Source of the DNA: Scybalousia_A sp052170555
Lineage (GTDB): Bacteria; Bacteroidota; Bacteroidia; Bacteroidales; P3
DNA length: 64,000 nucleotides
Direction: 5' to 3'
NCBI GenBank assembly: GCA_052170555.1
Contig: JBQNAI010000001.1
Location: 1-64,000, forward strand
Under the pieces are notes generated by a model that was not told where the DNA came from, did not search any database, and worked only from the letters and a program-made list of their open reading frames with translations. Positions 35,538 to 44,391 of the stretch are shown here, one piece after another (positions within the stretch are counted from its first letter, which is position 1; every line of letters starts with the position of its first letter). The translations under genes and the position numbers were made by a program.

Positions 35538-37139
35538 ATGAATAAATTACTTTTATTGGGCGATGAAGCAATCGCTCAAGCTGCCATAGATGCAGGGCTG
35601 TCCGGTGTGTTTGCATATCCTGGAACTCCTTCTACTGAAATAACGGAATATATACAAGATTCCAAGCAAGCAAAAGAGTTAGGGATCAGAAGTAACTGGG
35701 CTTGCAATGAAAAAACGGCAATGGAAGCCGCGATAGGTATGTCTTATGCCGGTAAGAGAGCAATGTTTTGCTGTAAACATGTGGGAGTCAATGTTGCAGC
35801 TGACCCTTTCATGAACTCAGCTATCACTGGTGCCAATGGAGGATTGGTATTTATTGCAGCAGACGATCCTTCCATGCATTCTTCACAAGATGAACAAGAT
35901 TCTCGCCAGTATGCAGACTTCGCGATGATCCCTTGTTTAGAACCGTCTAATCAACAAGAGGCTTATGATATGGTCCATTATGCATTTGATTTGTCGGAAA
36001 GGCTCAACACTCCTGTAATGATAAGAGTTACTACTCGTTTAGCTCATTCACGTGCAGGTGTTGTGAGAAAAGAAACAGTGAGAAAACAAAATACATTGAC
36101 ATTGCCAGAAGATAAACGCCAGTATATTTTACTTCCTGTCAATGCAAAAAAGCATTATAAGACTTTGATAGCAAAACAGAAAGATCTGATGTGTGAAAGC
36201 GAAAATCAAGTCTTTAATCAATTGATTGAAGGCGAGAATAAGACAATAGGGATCGTTGCTTGTGGTTTAGGATACAATTATTTGATGGAAAATTTCAAAG
36301 GAAGAAAATGTCCGTACAGTGTTTTGAAAGTTTCTCAATACCCAATGCCTGAACATTTATTGCAAAAACTTTATGATGAAAGCAATGAACTGTTGGTGAT
36401 TGAGGAAGGGCAACCTATTTACGAGAGACTTATTAAAGGGTTATTGAAAACAAATAAACCAATTCATGGTCGTTTAGATGGGACTATTCAAAGAGATGGC
36501 GAGTTATCACCAAATAGTGTGGCTAAAGCAATAGGAATTGAAATAGAAGGAGGATTTGAAATACCGGATATAGTAGTTCCTCGTCCTCCTAAACTTTGTG
36601 ATGGTTGTCCTCATAGAGATTCTTATTTGGCTCTGAATGAGGCAATGAAAGAAATCGGAGAGAGTAGAGTATTTTCAGATATCGGCTGTTATACATTGGG
36701 GGCGTTACCACCTTTTAGTGCTATATATTCTACGGTAGATATGGGAGCATCTATTACTATGGCAAAAGGGGCAGCTGAAGCAGATTTAAAACCTACTGTT
36801 GCTGTGATAGGTGATAGTACCTTCACGCATAGCGGCATGACAGGCTTACTTGATTGTTGTGTAGATAATGTTCCTGTAACAATTTTAATACTAGATAATG
36901 ACATTACAGCAATGACTGGCTCTCAAAAATCTTCTGCAACTGGAAGAATAGAAAGTATTTGCATGGGGATAGGAGTAGATCCTGCTCATATTAGAGTTAT
37001 TTCTCCTTTGGCAAAAAATCATGAGGAAAATGTGAAAATTATCAAGGAAGAGATTGCTTATCACGGAGTCAGTGTGATTATCCCAAGAAGGGATTGCATA
37101 GTTTGGGCTAATAAAAAACGTAAAATGTTAAAAAAATAA
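35538..37139 (+). CDS. iorA: Indolepyruvate ferredoxin oxidoreductase, alpha subunit
   Basis: Thiamine-diphosphate subunit that oxidatively decarboxylates aryl or other 2-oxoacids to acyl-CoA and reduces ferredoxin. The pyrimidine-binding half has GDEAIAQAAIDAGLSG and ACNEKTAMEAAIG. The TPP half has CDGCPHRDSY, SDIGCYTLG, GDSTFTHSGMTG and LDNDITAMTG. At 533 residues it stops before the C-terminal 4Fe-4S ferredoxin domain of archaeal IorA, so electrons must leave by another route. It suits amino-acid fermentation with AckA. Confidence 0.93.
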   Translation: MNKLLLLGDEAIAQAAIDAGLSGVFAYPGTPSTEITEYIQDSKQAKELGIRSNWACNEKTAMEAAIGMSYAGKRAMFCCKHVGVNVAADPFMNSAITGANGGLVFIAADDPSMHSSQDEQDSRQYADFAMIPCLEPSNQQEAYDMVHYAFDLSERLNTPVMIRVTTRLAHSRAGVVRKETVRKQNTLTLPEDKRQYILLPVNAKKHYKTLIAKQKDLMCESENQVFNQLIEGENKTIGIVACGLGYNYLMENFKGRKCPYSVLKVSQYPMPEHLLQKLYDESNELLVIEEGQPIYERLIKGLLKTNKPIHGRLDGTIQRDGELSPNSVAKAIGIEIEGGFEIPDIVVPRPPKLCDGCPHRDSYLALNEAMKEIGESRVFSDIGCYTLGALPPFSAIYSTVDMGASITMAKGAAEADLKPTVAVIGDSTFTHSGMTGLLDCCVDNVPVTILILDNDITAMTGSQKSSATGRIESICMGIGVDPAHIRVISPLAKNHEENVKIIKEEIAYHGVSVIIPRRDCIVWANKKRKMLKK

Positions 37140-37152
37140 GGAGAAAAAAGAA

Positions 37153-37737
37153 ATGAAAATAGATATAATATTGTGTGGTGTTGGAGGTATGGGGGCATTG
37201 TCTAGTGCTGCTATAATATCTAATGTTGCTTTGGGCATGGGTATGTACATGAAACAAGCAGAGACGCATGGGATGAGCCAAAGAGGAGGAGATGTTCAAT
37301 CACATTTGCGATTGAGTGATGAGCCCATATCATCAGATCTTATTCCTGAAGGGCAATGTGATTTGATATTGTCGGTTGAGCCAATGGAGGCATTACGTTA
37401 TGTTAATTTCCTGAATAAAAAGACAGGTTGGATAATTACTGATTCTAACCCTTTTGTAAATATTCCTAATTATCCTGACATAGACGATATTGAGAAGGAA
37501 ATAAGACGTATACCTAATCATATTTTCCATGATTTTACTAGGATAGCTAAGGAGATAGGTAATCCTAAAGGGGTTAATATGGTCGTTTTAGGTGCAGCAT
37601 CTAAATATTTGAAGATTGATATAGCAAAATTGGAGGAAGCAGTCCGTTCCAATTTTATTAAAAAGGGAGATGATATTGTTAATGCTAATATCAAGGCTCT
37701 CAGAGCAGGTAGAGATGTTGCCGACAATCAATTATAA
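37153..37737 (+). CDS. iorB: Indolepyruvate ferredoxin oxidoreductase, beta subunit
   Basis: Gamma-type (CoA-side) subunit. 194 residues with CGVGGMGALSSAAII at the N terminus, MKQAETHGMSQRGGDVQSHLR and the EPMEALRY stretch. Begins 13 nt after iorA, so they form a two-gene operon. Confidence 0.94.
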   Translation: MKIDIILCGVGGMGALSSAAIISNVALGMGMYMKQAETHGMSQRGGDVQSHLRLSDEPISSDLIPEGQCDLILSVEPMEALRYVNFLNKKTGWIITDSNPFVNIPNYPDIDDIEKEIRRIPNHIFHDFTRIAKEIGNPKGVNMVVLGAASKYLKIDIAKLEEAVRSNFIKKGDDIVNANIKALRAGRDVADNQL

Positions 37738-37803
37738 TTATTGATATTTATTGTTAATATACTTGACGATGAATGGAGGTATAGTAAATAAATTGTTATA
37801 ACA

Positions 37804-38460
37804 ATGCAAACAATAAGTGGATTGATGTTGTGGTCTGTGGTATTGTGGATATTTGTGTATGAGTTTAGTAAATGCACAAGAGGGCTTAAAGAAGTAGATA
37901 TACCAAAACGAAATCACTTATATGCTAACCCATTTTTAATGGGTAGAGGCTAGAAATCATATGTAAGTGTGTACGATTTTGTTAAATTTGCTATCTAAGT
38001 TTGAAAGTAGAGTAGAACTAAAATATGATAAGTTTGTGTTGCTGTACAATTCTAGAATATCTGTTGTTGGGGATGATTTTCTTGTTTGATAGGTGTACTT
38101 AATTCTTTTAAATATAGTGATTAAGTTTGGGTATAATGTTGAAGAATTGGCAGCAATAAGAAATATGGACAAAATAACTTCTTTAATGATTTGATATTTG
38201 AGAATAATGTGTAGATTTGTTATCTTGATGATGGTAATACCTCTATTGCAGTGCATGGTAGCAAGGATCTGTTAGTTTGTTTTTCGTTATGATATGTTGT
38301 TTGCCTCCTTTGGATAGTGACATGTTCTAGGCGAGGAAAATATAGTTTGACTTATATGCTACTTGTTTGAGGATGGATATGTTATATCTCGGGATTAATA
38401 TGAAGATAAAGCTTAGGGGAACACTGAATGTATCTGTACCTCCGTAGCTGCCTGTTGTTG
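37804..38460 (+). pseudogene. Decayed protein gene of unknown family
   Basis: An ATG at 37804 opens a 49-codon frame (MQTISGLMLWSVVLWIFVYE..., ending NPFLMGRG) that looks like a signal sequence followed by a secreted protein's start, then a stop. Coding-like pieces continue in other frames: LSKFESRVELKYDKFVLLY (from 37991) to VVGDDFLV, and after another shift FNDLIFENNV, stop, YLDDGNTSIAVHGSKDLLV (from 38182). The pieces cannot be joined without several frameshifts. No family was recognised. A T-tailed terminator still stands at 38523. Confidence 0.6.
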
Positions 38461-38480
38461 AATTTTAGTTTAATCAATAG

Positions 38481-38499
38481 TCTCACAATGGTTGTGAGA
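38481..38499. repeat. Small hairpin TCTCACAA/TTGTGAGA
   Basis: 8-bp stem with a 3-nt loop, 24 nt before a T-tailed terminator. It may be an operator relic or part of the 3' end of the decayed gene. Confidence 0.45.
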
Positions 38500-38522
38500 T
38501 ATAGTTAGTAAATATCTGGAAG

Positions 38523-38556
38523 GTCTATTCTTTCGTTGTAAAGAATGGGCTTTTTT
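38523..38556 (+). terminator. Intrinsic terminator of the decayed gene
   Basis: 11-bp stem with two G-U pairs (38523-38533 with 38540-38550), 6-nt loop and six T. No intact gene precedes it on this strand, so it outlived its gene. Confidence 0.8.
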
Positions 38557-38584
38557 GATTAATGAAATGCGTGATTGTTTTATT

Positions 38585-38600
38585 AAAGTGAGATATTAAT
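38585..38600. repeat. Variant copy of the AAAGTG motif
   Basis: AAAGTGAGATATTAAT, one base deleted and one inserted relative to AAAGTGTGAGATTAAT. It lies past the end of the membrane-anchored Skp gene. Confidence 0.4.
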
Positions 38601-38675
38601 TTGTTCTTATGTGGTATTGTGCAAAAATTTCACCTACTTAGAATTTTATTATTTGTTTATTCATTAAAGAAGAGA

Positions 38676-39395
38676 TTATTTGCTATTTTTAATATTTGAG
38701 TATTCTTCGTTTAAGCCCTTTACAATCTCCTCTGTTATATCCATGCCTTCATCTATGTATAGGGTAGGACCATTGTAACGAGAATTACTTAATATTACAT
38801 TGTATTTATCATGTTTTGCATTGTAATCTTTGACAAAGGCCAAAACTGCATTTAGAAGTTTTTCATTTTGTTTTGCTACTTCTTGTTGGAATTGTGCCGG
38901 TTGTTGTTGCATCGCTACTGAAAGCTTCTGTTCCCTTTGTTGAAATTCTTTTTCCTTAGTTTGTTGTTGAGTTAATGTTAAGTTTTGCCCTGTTTTTAGA
39001 TATTCTTGTTCTTCTTTCTGTAACTGAGTATATTGATTCTTAAGAGTAGTTTCCAATGATAATTGTTTGCTCTTCAATTCTTTTTGCATCTCTATCGCCA
39101 TAGCATATTTGGCCATAATTGTATCGGTGTTAATATAAGCAATTTTCATATTTCCCGATTGAATAATCTTTTCAGCCTTGACTTTGGTTTCGGTTATGTT
39201 ATTATCTTTCTTTAATAAACTCACCATTCCCACGATCAATGCAATACAAGCGATCATAAGTGTCGCAAAAAGCAGATAACTTATTTTACTTTGTTTTCGT
39301 CTATCCTTTTTATCGGATTCTAAATATGGTTGAATGTCTTTTTTACTTGATGTATCGTTCGTTATCATTTCTTTTTGTTTGATATTTTCTTCCAT
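38676..39395 (-). CDS. Skp/OmpH-like protein with N-terminal membrane anchor
   Basis: Residues 1-40 are hydrophilic and Lys-rich, residues ~41-62 form one membrane helix (YLLFATLMIACIALIVGM), and the rest is an OmpH-like domain. That domain has MKIAYINTDTIMAKYAMAIEMQ, a long Gln-rich coiled coil (~100-195), then YNVILSNSRYNGPTLYIDEG. Third OmpH-type protein in the window but tethered to the inner membrane, unlike the two soluble ones at 29-30 kb. 239 residues. Own -7 box upstream. It could hand off outer-membrane proteins at the translocon; that is inference. Confidence 0.85.
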   Translation of the reverse strand: MEENIKQKEMITNDTSSKKDIQPYLESDKKDRRKQSKISYLLFATLMIACIALIVGMVSLLKKDNNITETKVKAEKIIQSGNMKIAYINTDTIMAKYAMAIEMQKELKSKQLSLETTLKNQYTQLQKEEQEYLKTGQNLTLTQQQTKEKEFQQREQKLSVAMQQQPAQFQQEVAKQNEKLLNAVLAFVKDYNAKHDKYNVILSNSRYNGPTLYIDEGMDITEEIVKGLNEEYSNIKNSK

Positions 39396-39434
39396 TATTC
39401 TTTCATTTTATCAAAAAAAATTGCAACTGCAATG

Positions 39435-39442
39435 CAAAATTA
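39435..39442 (-). promoter_or_regulatory. -7 box for anchored Skp gene
   Basis: TAATTTTG on the minus strand, 40 bases upstream of the start codon. Confidence 0.55.
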
Positions 39443-39517
39443 CGAAATTTTACTAAATTGAGATTAATGTTTGTGTAAAATATGGATACTATGGTTCTTG
39501 GCATAAACGTGTCTTTT

Positions 39518-40432
39518 TTAGAATATAGACTCTTTTGTTTCTGTAGTTAATAATTCAAGGAATTTCATACCTATAACAGAGTTGCCTTTCTCATTTAACC
39601 GTGGAGAGAATACTGTTACAGCATATCTTTGTGGATATATTGCGGAAATTCCGCCGCCTACTCCACTTTTACCAGGTAGTCCTACTAGATAAGAAAATTC
39701 ACCTGATTCATCATAAAATCCGCAAGTTTGCATAATCGCATTTATACGTTTGACTTCAGATGCTGAAAGATGAACATTTTGATAATGAAACTCTTTGGTA
39801 TGGTCAGCAAAGCAAAGAAATGCTTGTGATAATTCTTGGCAACTCATCTCTATACTGCACATTAGAAAGTAAAAATGCAACACATGTTCTATGTCATTGG
39901 TAATATTGTGATGATATTTCAAAAGATTACTAATTGCAGCGTTCAAGTATCCTTGACTTCGCTCAGATTTTGCCACTGTCATATTATAATCAATACTTTT
40001 TGTATTGGCTAACAAACGTACAAAATCAATAAACTCTTTTTCGGGGTTTGACAGGTGAGATAACAATATGTCTGCTACAACGATAGCTCCTGCATTAATA
40101 AATGGATTACGAGGTATTCCGTGTTCTAACTCCAACTGCATGAGAGAATTAAAGGCTGTGCCCGACGGCTCTTTACCCATACGTAGCCATAATCCTTGCT
40201 TTTCCAACGATAAAGCCATTGCTAACGACAATACTTTGGAAATACTCTGTATGGAGAATCTTACTTTACTTGCACCTACCATATATTGATTACCATTCAG
40301 CGTTTTAAGGCATACACCTATTTGGTTTGGATTAACAGAAGCTAAAGCTGGAATATAATCAGCTTGTTTACCTTGTTGAGCAAATGGTTGAACTTTTTTA
40401 TATATATTTTCTATAATTTTTTGATAGTCCAT
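39518..40432 (-). CDS. glsA: Glutaminase A
   Basis: Hydrolyses glutamine to glutamate and ammonia. Serine-dependent beta-lactamase-like fold with Ser63 and Lys66 in FSIQSISK, NPFINAGAI, and GLPGKSGVGGGI near the C terminus. 304 residues, normal length. In gut bacteria it supports amino-acid catabolism or acid resistance. An operator-like palindrome lies about 120 nt upstream. Confidence 0.95.
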   Translation of the reverse strand: MDYQKIIENIYKKVQPFAQQGKQADYIPALASVNPNQIGVCLKTLNGNQYMVGASKVRFSIQSISKVLSLAMALSLEKQGLWLRMGKEPSGTAFNSLMQLELEHGIPRNPFINAGAIVVADILLSHLSNPEKEFIDFVRLLANTKSIDYNMTVAKSERSQGYLNAAISNLLKYHHNITNDIEHVLHFYFLMCSIEMSCQELSQAFLCFADHTKEFHYQNVHLSASEVKRINAIMQTCGFYDESGEFSYLVGLPGKSGVGGGISAIYPQRYAVTVFSPRLNEKGNSVIGMKFLELLTTETKESIF

Positions 40433-40452
40433 ATGTAATATATATTTAGTTG

Positions 40453-40460
40453 CAAATATA
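40453..40460 (-). promoter_or_regulatory. -7 box for glsA
   Basis: TATATTTG on the minus strand, 20 bases before the glsA start codon. Confidence 0.5.
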
Positions 40461-40551
40461 CTATATTTTTGTTTAACGATAAAGGTATTGCGTATTGTAA
40501 AGAGAATTTTTATAAAAAAGAATTGTCATAAATTATAAATCAAATTGTATC

Positions 40552-40595
40552 TTAGTTGATCAACTAAAAAAATATTTTTCAGATCAACTAAAAAA
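40552..40595. promoter_or_regulatory. Operator-like palindrome and half-site
   Basis: TTAGTTGATCAACTAA (40552-40567) is a perfect 16-nt palindrome. Its right half plus A tract (GATCAACTAAAAAA) recurs 24 nt downstream at 40582-40595. It lies between the divergent glsA and TPR-ispG transcripts, the position expected for a dimeric repressor. The regulator is unknown and not obviously encoded nearby. Confidence 0.55.
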
Positions 40596-40722
40596 TGATA
40601 AGATTAAAAAAAGATAACATAATTGAGTGAGGAAATATAAAAATAGAAATAGATTATATTTCTTTTATAGGCAAGCCATATATATTTTGGGAGTTATGTT
40701 TACATTTTTCTGAAAATATTTG

Positions 40723-40730
40723 TATTTTTG
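40723..40730 (+). promoter_or_regulatory. -7 box for TPR-ispG operon
   Basis: TATTTTTG, 56 bases before the TPR gene. No -33 box at the usual distance. Confidence 0.5.
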
Positions 40731-40785
40731 CAATACGGTATTGGGAAGGAGGTATCCTTATTTTTATTAAAAATAATGATTTACG

Positions 40786-42627
40786 ATGAAGAATGAATGG
40801 TTGTTTATATTTTGGATTGTAAGTTTATTAGAGGTCTTGCCTGTTATGGCACAAAACAAACAACAAAAGGATTTTATTGACATTCAATTAGCAGGACAAT
40901 ATGTGCATGAAGGGAAATATGTAGAAGCTATGATCCTATTAGAAAATTTAATAGATAAAAATTTTACAGAGGATGCTTACAAATTATTGGTGCAAGTATA
41001 TGCACAACTTGACGAGAAAAAAAAACAAGAAAAGTTAATAAAAAAAGCAATAAAAAAAAGTGGAGAACATTTCAATTATCTTATAGATTTGGGGACTTTT
41101 TATATTAATAACAATAATATTGTCAAAGGAGAAAGGGTCTACGATAATTTGATAGATAAGATTGAAGCTAATAATAGTGAGATTATACAGATAGCAAATT
41201 ATTTCCTTATGCAACGTAGTTATGAGTATGCAATTAAAACATATCAGCAGGCTAGAAAAATCTTTAAGGATGACACCAAATATACCTATGAGATTTCTTA
41301 TATTTATCAACAGATGGGACAGAATGAAGAGGTTGCAAAGGAGTATATTTTATTATTAAATACAAATCCGAAGATGCTTTCTCAAATAGAGGTTAATATT
41401 AACAATCTTTTCAACAGAGATAAGGATGATAAACTTTATGAAGTTTTTAGTGAAGTGGTACTTGAATATGTAAAAAGGAGTCCTGAAAATAAAGAGTTTA
41501 ATCAATTATATTACTGGCTTTTGATTAAGAAAAAAGATTACTCTTCTGCATTTATCCAAGCTAAGGCAATAGATAAGAGGTTTAACGAAAAGAGTGGTTA
41601 TCAGGTTAATGAATTTGCAATGACTACCATGAATAATGGTCAATATAAGTATGCATTACGGGGATTTGATTACTTGATAAAACAAAATGAGGAGTTTGCA
41701 AGTCAAAACCAAATATCTGTTCATAGATTAATGTGTTTATATAGGCAATTTGTAAACCAAATAAACCATACAAGGGAAGAAATAGTAGAATTAAAGAAGG
41801 AGTATGAAAATATTTTTAAAACATTGGGTTATAACGAACGAACAATTAATATAATGCAACAATATGCTGAATTGTTGGCTTATTATCTACAAGAACCACA
41901 AGGAGCTGTAGAAATATTGGATTCAATAATTAATATGCCTTATGCTCCTAATAGCTTGAAAGCTCAATGTAAACTGTCAAGAGCCGATATCTATTTGATA
42001 AATGGCGATGTTTGGGAGGCAAGTCTTACTTATTCACAGGTGGATAAGGAATTTAAAAATGAAGCTATCGGGTCTGAGGCAAAATATCGTAATGCTATGT
42101 TATCTTACTACACTAATGATTTTGAATGGGCATTATCTCAATTTGATGCTTTACGATCTTCTACGACTAAACTCATTGCAAATGATGCCATGGAGTATTC
42201 TTTATTGATAAAAGAGAATATGGATGAAGATAGCACATACAAAGGCTTAAGTTGGTTTGCAAAGGCAGATCTTGCATTGTATCAGAATCAAATTACAAGA
42301 GCACAAGATTATTTGGATTCTATAGATAAGTGGTATGTTTATCACACTTTATTTGGACAAGTACTTTATAAACGAGCTCAAATCGCAATAAAAGAAGAAA
42401 ATTTTTATAAGGCAGATTCTTTGTTGCAGGAAATATTATTTAAATATCCATATGATTTAGTAGTAGATGATGCTATAATTTTATTGGCACAACTAAATGA
42501 ACAACAATTTCACAATATAGGGAAAGCAAAAGAATATTACGAGAAGATAATTTTGGATTACTCATCTTCATGGTATGTTCAGCAGGCAAGAAGAAAGTAT
42601 AAGGAATTGGATCAAACAATAAGATGA
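40786..42627 (+). CDS. Secreted TPR-repeat protein
   Basis: Signal peptide of ~22 residues ending VMAQ, no lipobox, then TPR repeats through nearly the whole 613 residues (AGQYVHEGKYVEAMILLENL, YAIKTYQQARKIF, KADSLLQEILFKYP). Likely a periplasmic scaffold. It is 17 nt upstream of ispG and cotranscribed with it, an odd partner for an isoprenoid enzyme; such a pair may simply reflect a conserved Bacteroidales order. Confidence 0.87.
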   Translation: MKNEWLFIFWIVSLLEVLPVMAQNKQQKDFIDIQLAGQYVHEGKYVEAMILLENLIDKNFTEDAYKLLVQVYAQLDEKKKQEKLIKKAIKKSGEHFNYLIDLGTFYINNNNIVKGERVYDNLIDKIEANNSEIIQIANYFLMQRSYEYAIKTYQQARKIFKDDTKYTYEISYIYQQMGQNEEVAKEYILLLNTNPKMLSQIEVNINNLFNRDKDDKLYEVFSEVVLEYVKRSPENKEFNQLYYWLLIKKKDYSSAFIQAKAIDKRFNEKSGYQVNEFAMTTMNNGQYKYALRGFDYLIKQNEEFASQNQISVHRLMCLYRQFVNQINHTREEIVELKKEYENIFKTLGYNERTINIMQQYAELLAYYLQEPQGAVEILDSIINMPYAPNSLKAQCKLSRADIYLINGDVWEASLTYSQVDKEFKNEAIGSEAKYRNAMLSYYTNDFEWALSQFDALRSSTTKLIANDAMEYSLLIKENMDEDSTYKGLSWFAKADLALYQNQITRAQDYLDSIDKWYVYHTLFGQVLYKRAQIAIKEENFYKADSLLQEILFKYPYDLVVDDAIILLAQLNEQQFHNIGKAKEYYEKIILDYSSSWYVQQARRKYKELDQTIR

Positions 42628-42644
42628 TATTAGTGTGAATTAAC

Positions 42645-43937
42645 ATGAATACAAATAAATCGATTGAAGTAAAGGTAGGTAATATCATTATAGGAGCCGG
42701 GCATCCTGTAGTTGTACAATCAATGACGAATACCGACACTTTGAATACGATGGCGACAGTTGAACAAACTATCAGAATGGTTGAACAAGGGTGTCAAATG
42801 GTACGTATAACTGCGGCTGATATATCACAAGCTGAAAAACTTTATGATATAAAAACTGAGTTAATTAGAAGGAATATCAATGTACCCCTTGTAGCTGATA
42901 TTCATTTCAATCCCAAAGCAGCAGAGATTGCAGCAAAAATAGTTGAGAAAATACGAATCAATCCCGGCAATTATGTGGATAGGCGATGGAATTTGGACTC
43001 TACGGAAGAAGACTATGAAAATATCTTAAATAGAACTAAAGAAAATATCTCACCATTGGTGGATATCTGTAAAAAATATAAAACAGCCATTCGCATAGGT
43101 GTTAATCATGGATCATTAAGCGAGAGAATCCTTTTTAAATATGGTAATACTCCCATTGCAATGGCCGAAAGTGCTATGGAGTTTTTAAGAATGTTTTCAG
43201 ATATGGATTTTCATAAGATTGTAGTATCCATGAAAGCTTCTGATGTGTCTATTATGTATCGTGCCAACAAGCTTTTGGTAGAAAAAATGCAGAAAGAGAA
43301 TATGTATTATCCTTTGCATTTAGGTGTGACCGAAGCCGGGAACGGTCAATATGGAAGAGTGAAAAGTATTTGTGGGATTGTGCCACTATTATTGCAAGGT
43401 ATTGGCGATACAATAAGAGTCTCTTTAACAGAAAAGCCTGAAAACGAAATATCTATTGCAAAAAAAATAGCACAAATGAAAGATATCGCAGATGGATTCG
43501 TAGAAAAAGAGATGATGCAAATACATTATATAGGCAAGACAGCACTGGAATTGTTAGAGGGCGAGAAACGAACGTTATCAAAGACAAATATTAATGATAA
43601 AGATATTTTACAATCATTGGGAATAGAGAGGTATAAAGCAGAGTTTGTAGCTTGTCCTTCCTGTGGTCGTACAAAATATGATATAGAGTCTGCATTTGAG
43701 AACGTAAAACAGGCATGTTCTCATTTGAAAGGATTGAAAATTGCAGTCATGGGGTGTATAGTTAATGGACCTGGCGAAATGGCGGATGCAGATTATGGAT
43801 ATATAGGAGCTGGAGGAGGAATGGTTAATTTGTATAGAGGAAAGAATCTTGTATTGTCCCACATTGAACAAACAAATGCGGTAAATAAATTGATAGAAAT
43901 TATAAAGAAAGATGGCAAATGGACAGATAAGGATTAA
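42645..43937 (+). CDS. ispG: 4-hydroxy-3-methylbut-2-en-1-yl diphosphate synthase, compact form
   Basis: Iron-sulfur enzyme of the MEP pathway making HMBPP. The N-terminal TIM barrel (residues 1-~285) has VVVQSMTNTDT, VADIHFNPKAA, RIGVNHGSL and GVTEAGNG. The cluster-binding domain has Cys337 and Cys340 (CPSCGR), Cys371 and Glu378 (GCIVNGPGE). In Bacteroidota, IspG usually has a large extra domain (A*) between these parts and about 600 residues; here only ~60 residues of linker remain and the total is 430. All catalytic residues are intact, so it should be active. Needs a reductant such as flavodoxin. Confidence 0.93.
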   Translation: MNTNKSIEVKVGNIIIGAGHPVVVQSMTNTDTLNTMATVEQTIRMVEQGCQMVRITAADISQAEKLYDIKTELIRRNINVPLVADIHFNPKAAEIAAKIVEKIRINPGNYVDRRWNLDSTEEDYENILNRTKENISPLVDICKKYKTAIRIGVNHGSLSERILFKYGNTPIAMAESAMEFLRMFSDMDFHKIVVSMKASDVSIMYRANKLLVEKMQKENMYYPLHLGVTEAGNGQYGRVKSICGIVPLLLQGIGDTIRVSLTEKPENEISIAKKIAQMKDIADGFVEKEMMQIHYIGKTALELLEGEKRTLSKTNINDKDILQSLGIERYKAEFVACPSCGRTKYDIESAFENVKQACSHLKGLKIAVMGCIVNGPGEMADADYGYIGAGGGMVNLYRGKNLVLSHIEQTNAVNKLIEIIKKDGKWTDKD

Positions 43938-44318
43938 AAGGGTGTAATTGTTATATTCTCTCTATTAGATTCGTTTTATTGTTCAATTTCTTTAATTAAA
44001 CATTACTAATGATTATGCTAATCTCAAAATATTTATGTGAAAATTATTAATATAATAACTACTGTAAAATTAGTCTGCTATAGTTATGTGCGATGACGGA
44101 ATATTTACTTTTTTATTTAGGCATTATCTATTTAGATAAATATTAATTGTTTATAACTGAGTGATATTAAGCTACGCAATAATATTTATTAGATAGTGTT
44201 AAATATTTGTAGTTTTGGTTAATAAGTAATTAAGAAAGTGATTGAAGCTTGATAGTCTCATTAAAATTGTGATGATATTAGTATTTTCAAGGATATTTAT
44301 AGATTTTTATTTCAAAAA
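43938..44318. other. Intergenic region, nothing recognised
   Basis: About 380 nt of AT-rich sequence between ispG and the EF-G2 promoter. No ORF, strong hairpin or known motif was seen; short stop-filled frames only. Confidence 0.5.
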
Positions 44319-44349
44319 TTTGTTATTTGGTGCAAAAAGTGTAAATTTG
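44319..44349 (+). promoter_or_regulatory. Promoter for EF-G2
   Basis: TTTG 44319-44322, 19-base spacer, TAAATTTG 44342-44349; 43 bases before the start codon. Confidence 0.72.
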
Positions 44350-44391
44350 CACCCCGTAACTTAAAGAAAAATAATACAATTTAATTAAGAT

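Noticed and set aside
35538..37139. Truncated iorA missing its ferredoxin domain
   Set aside because: The shorter form ends cleanly and I believe it is usual in Bacteroidota, so it is not treated as damage.
37957..38256. 99-codon minus-strand ORF
   Set aside because: The plus strand holds recognisable signal-peptide-like and coding-like fragments there, so the minus frame is a shadow.
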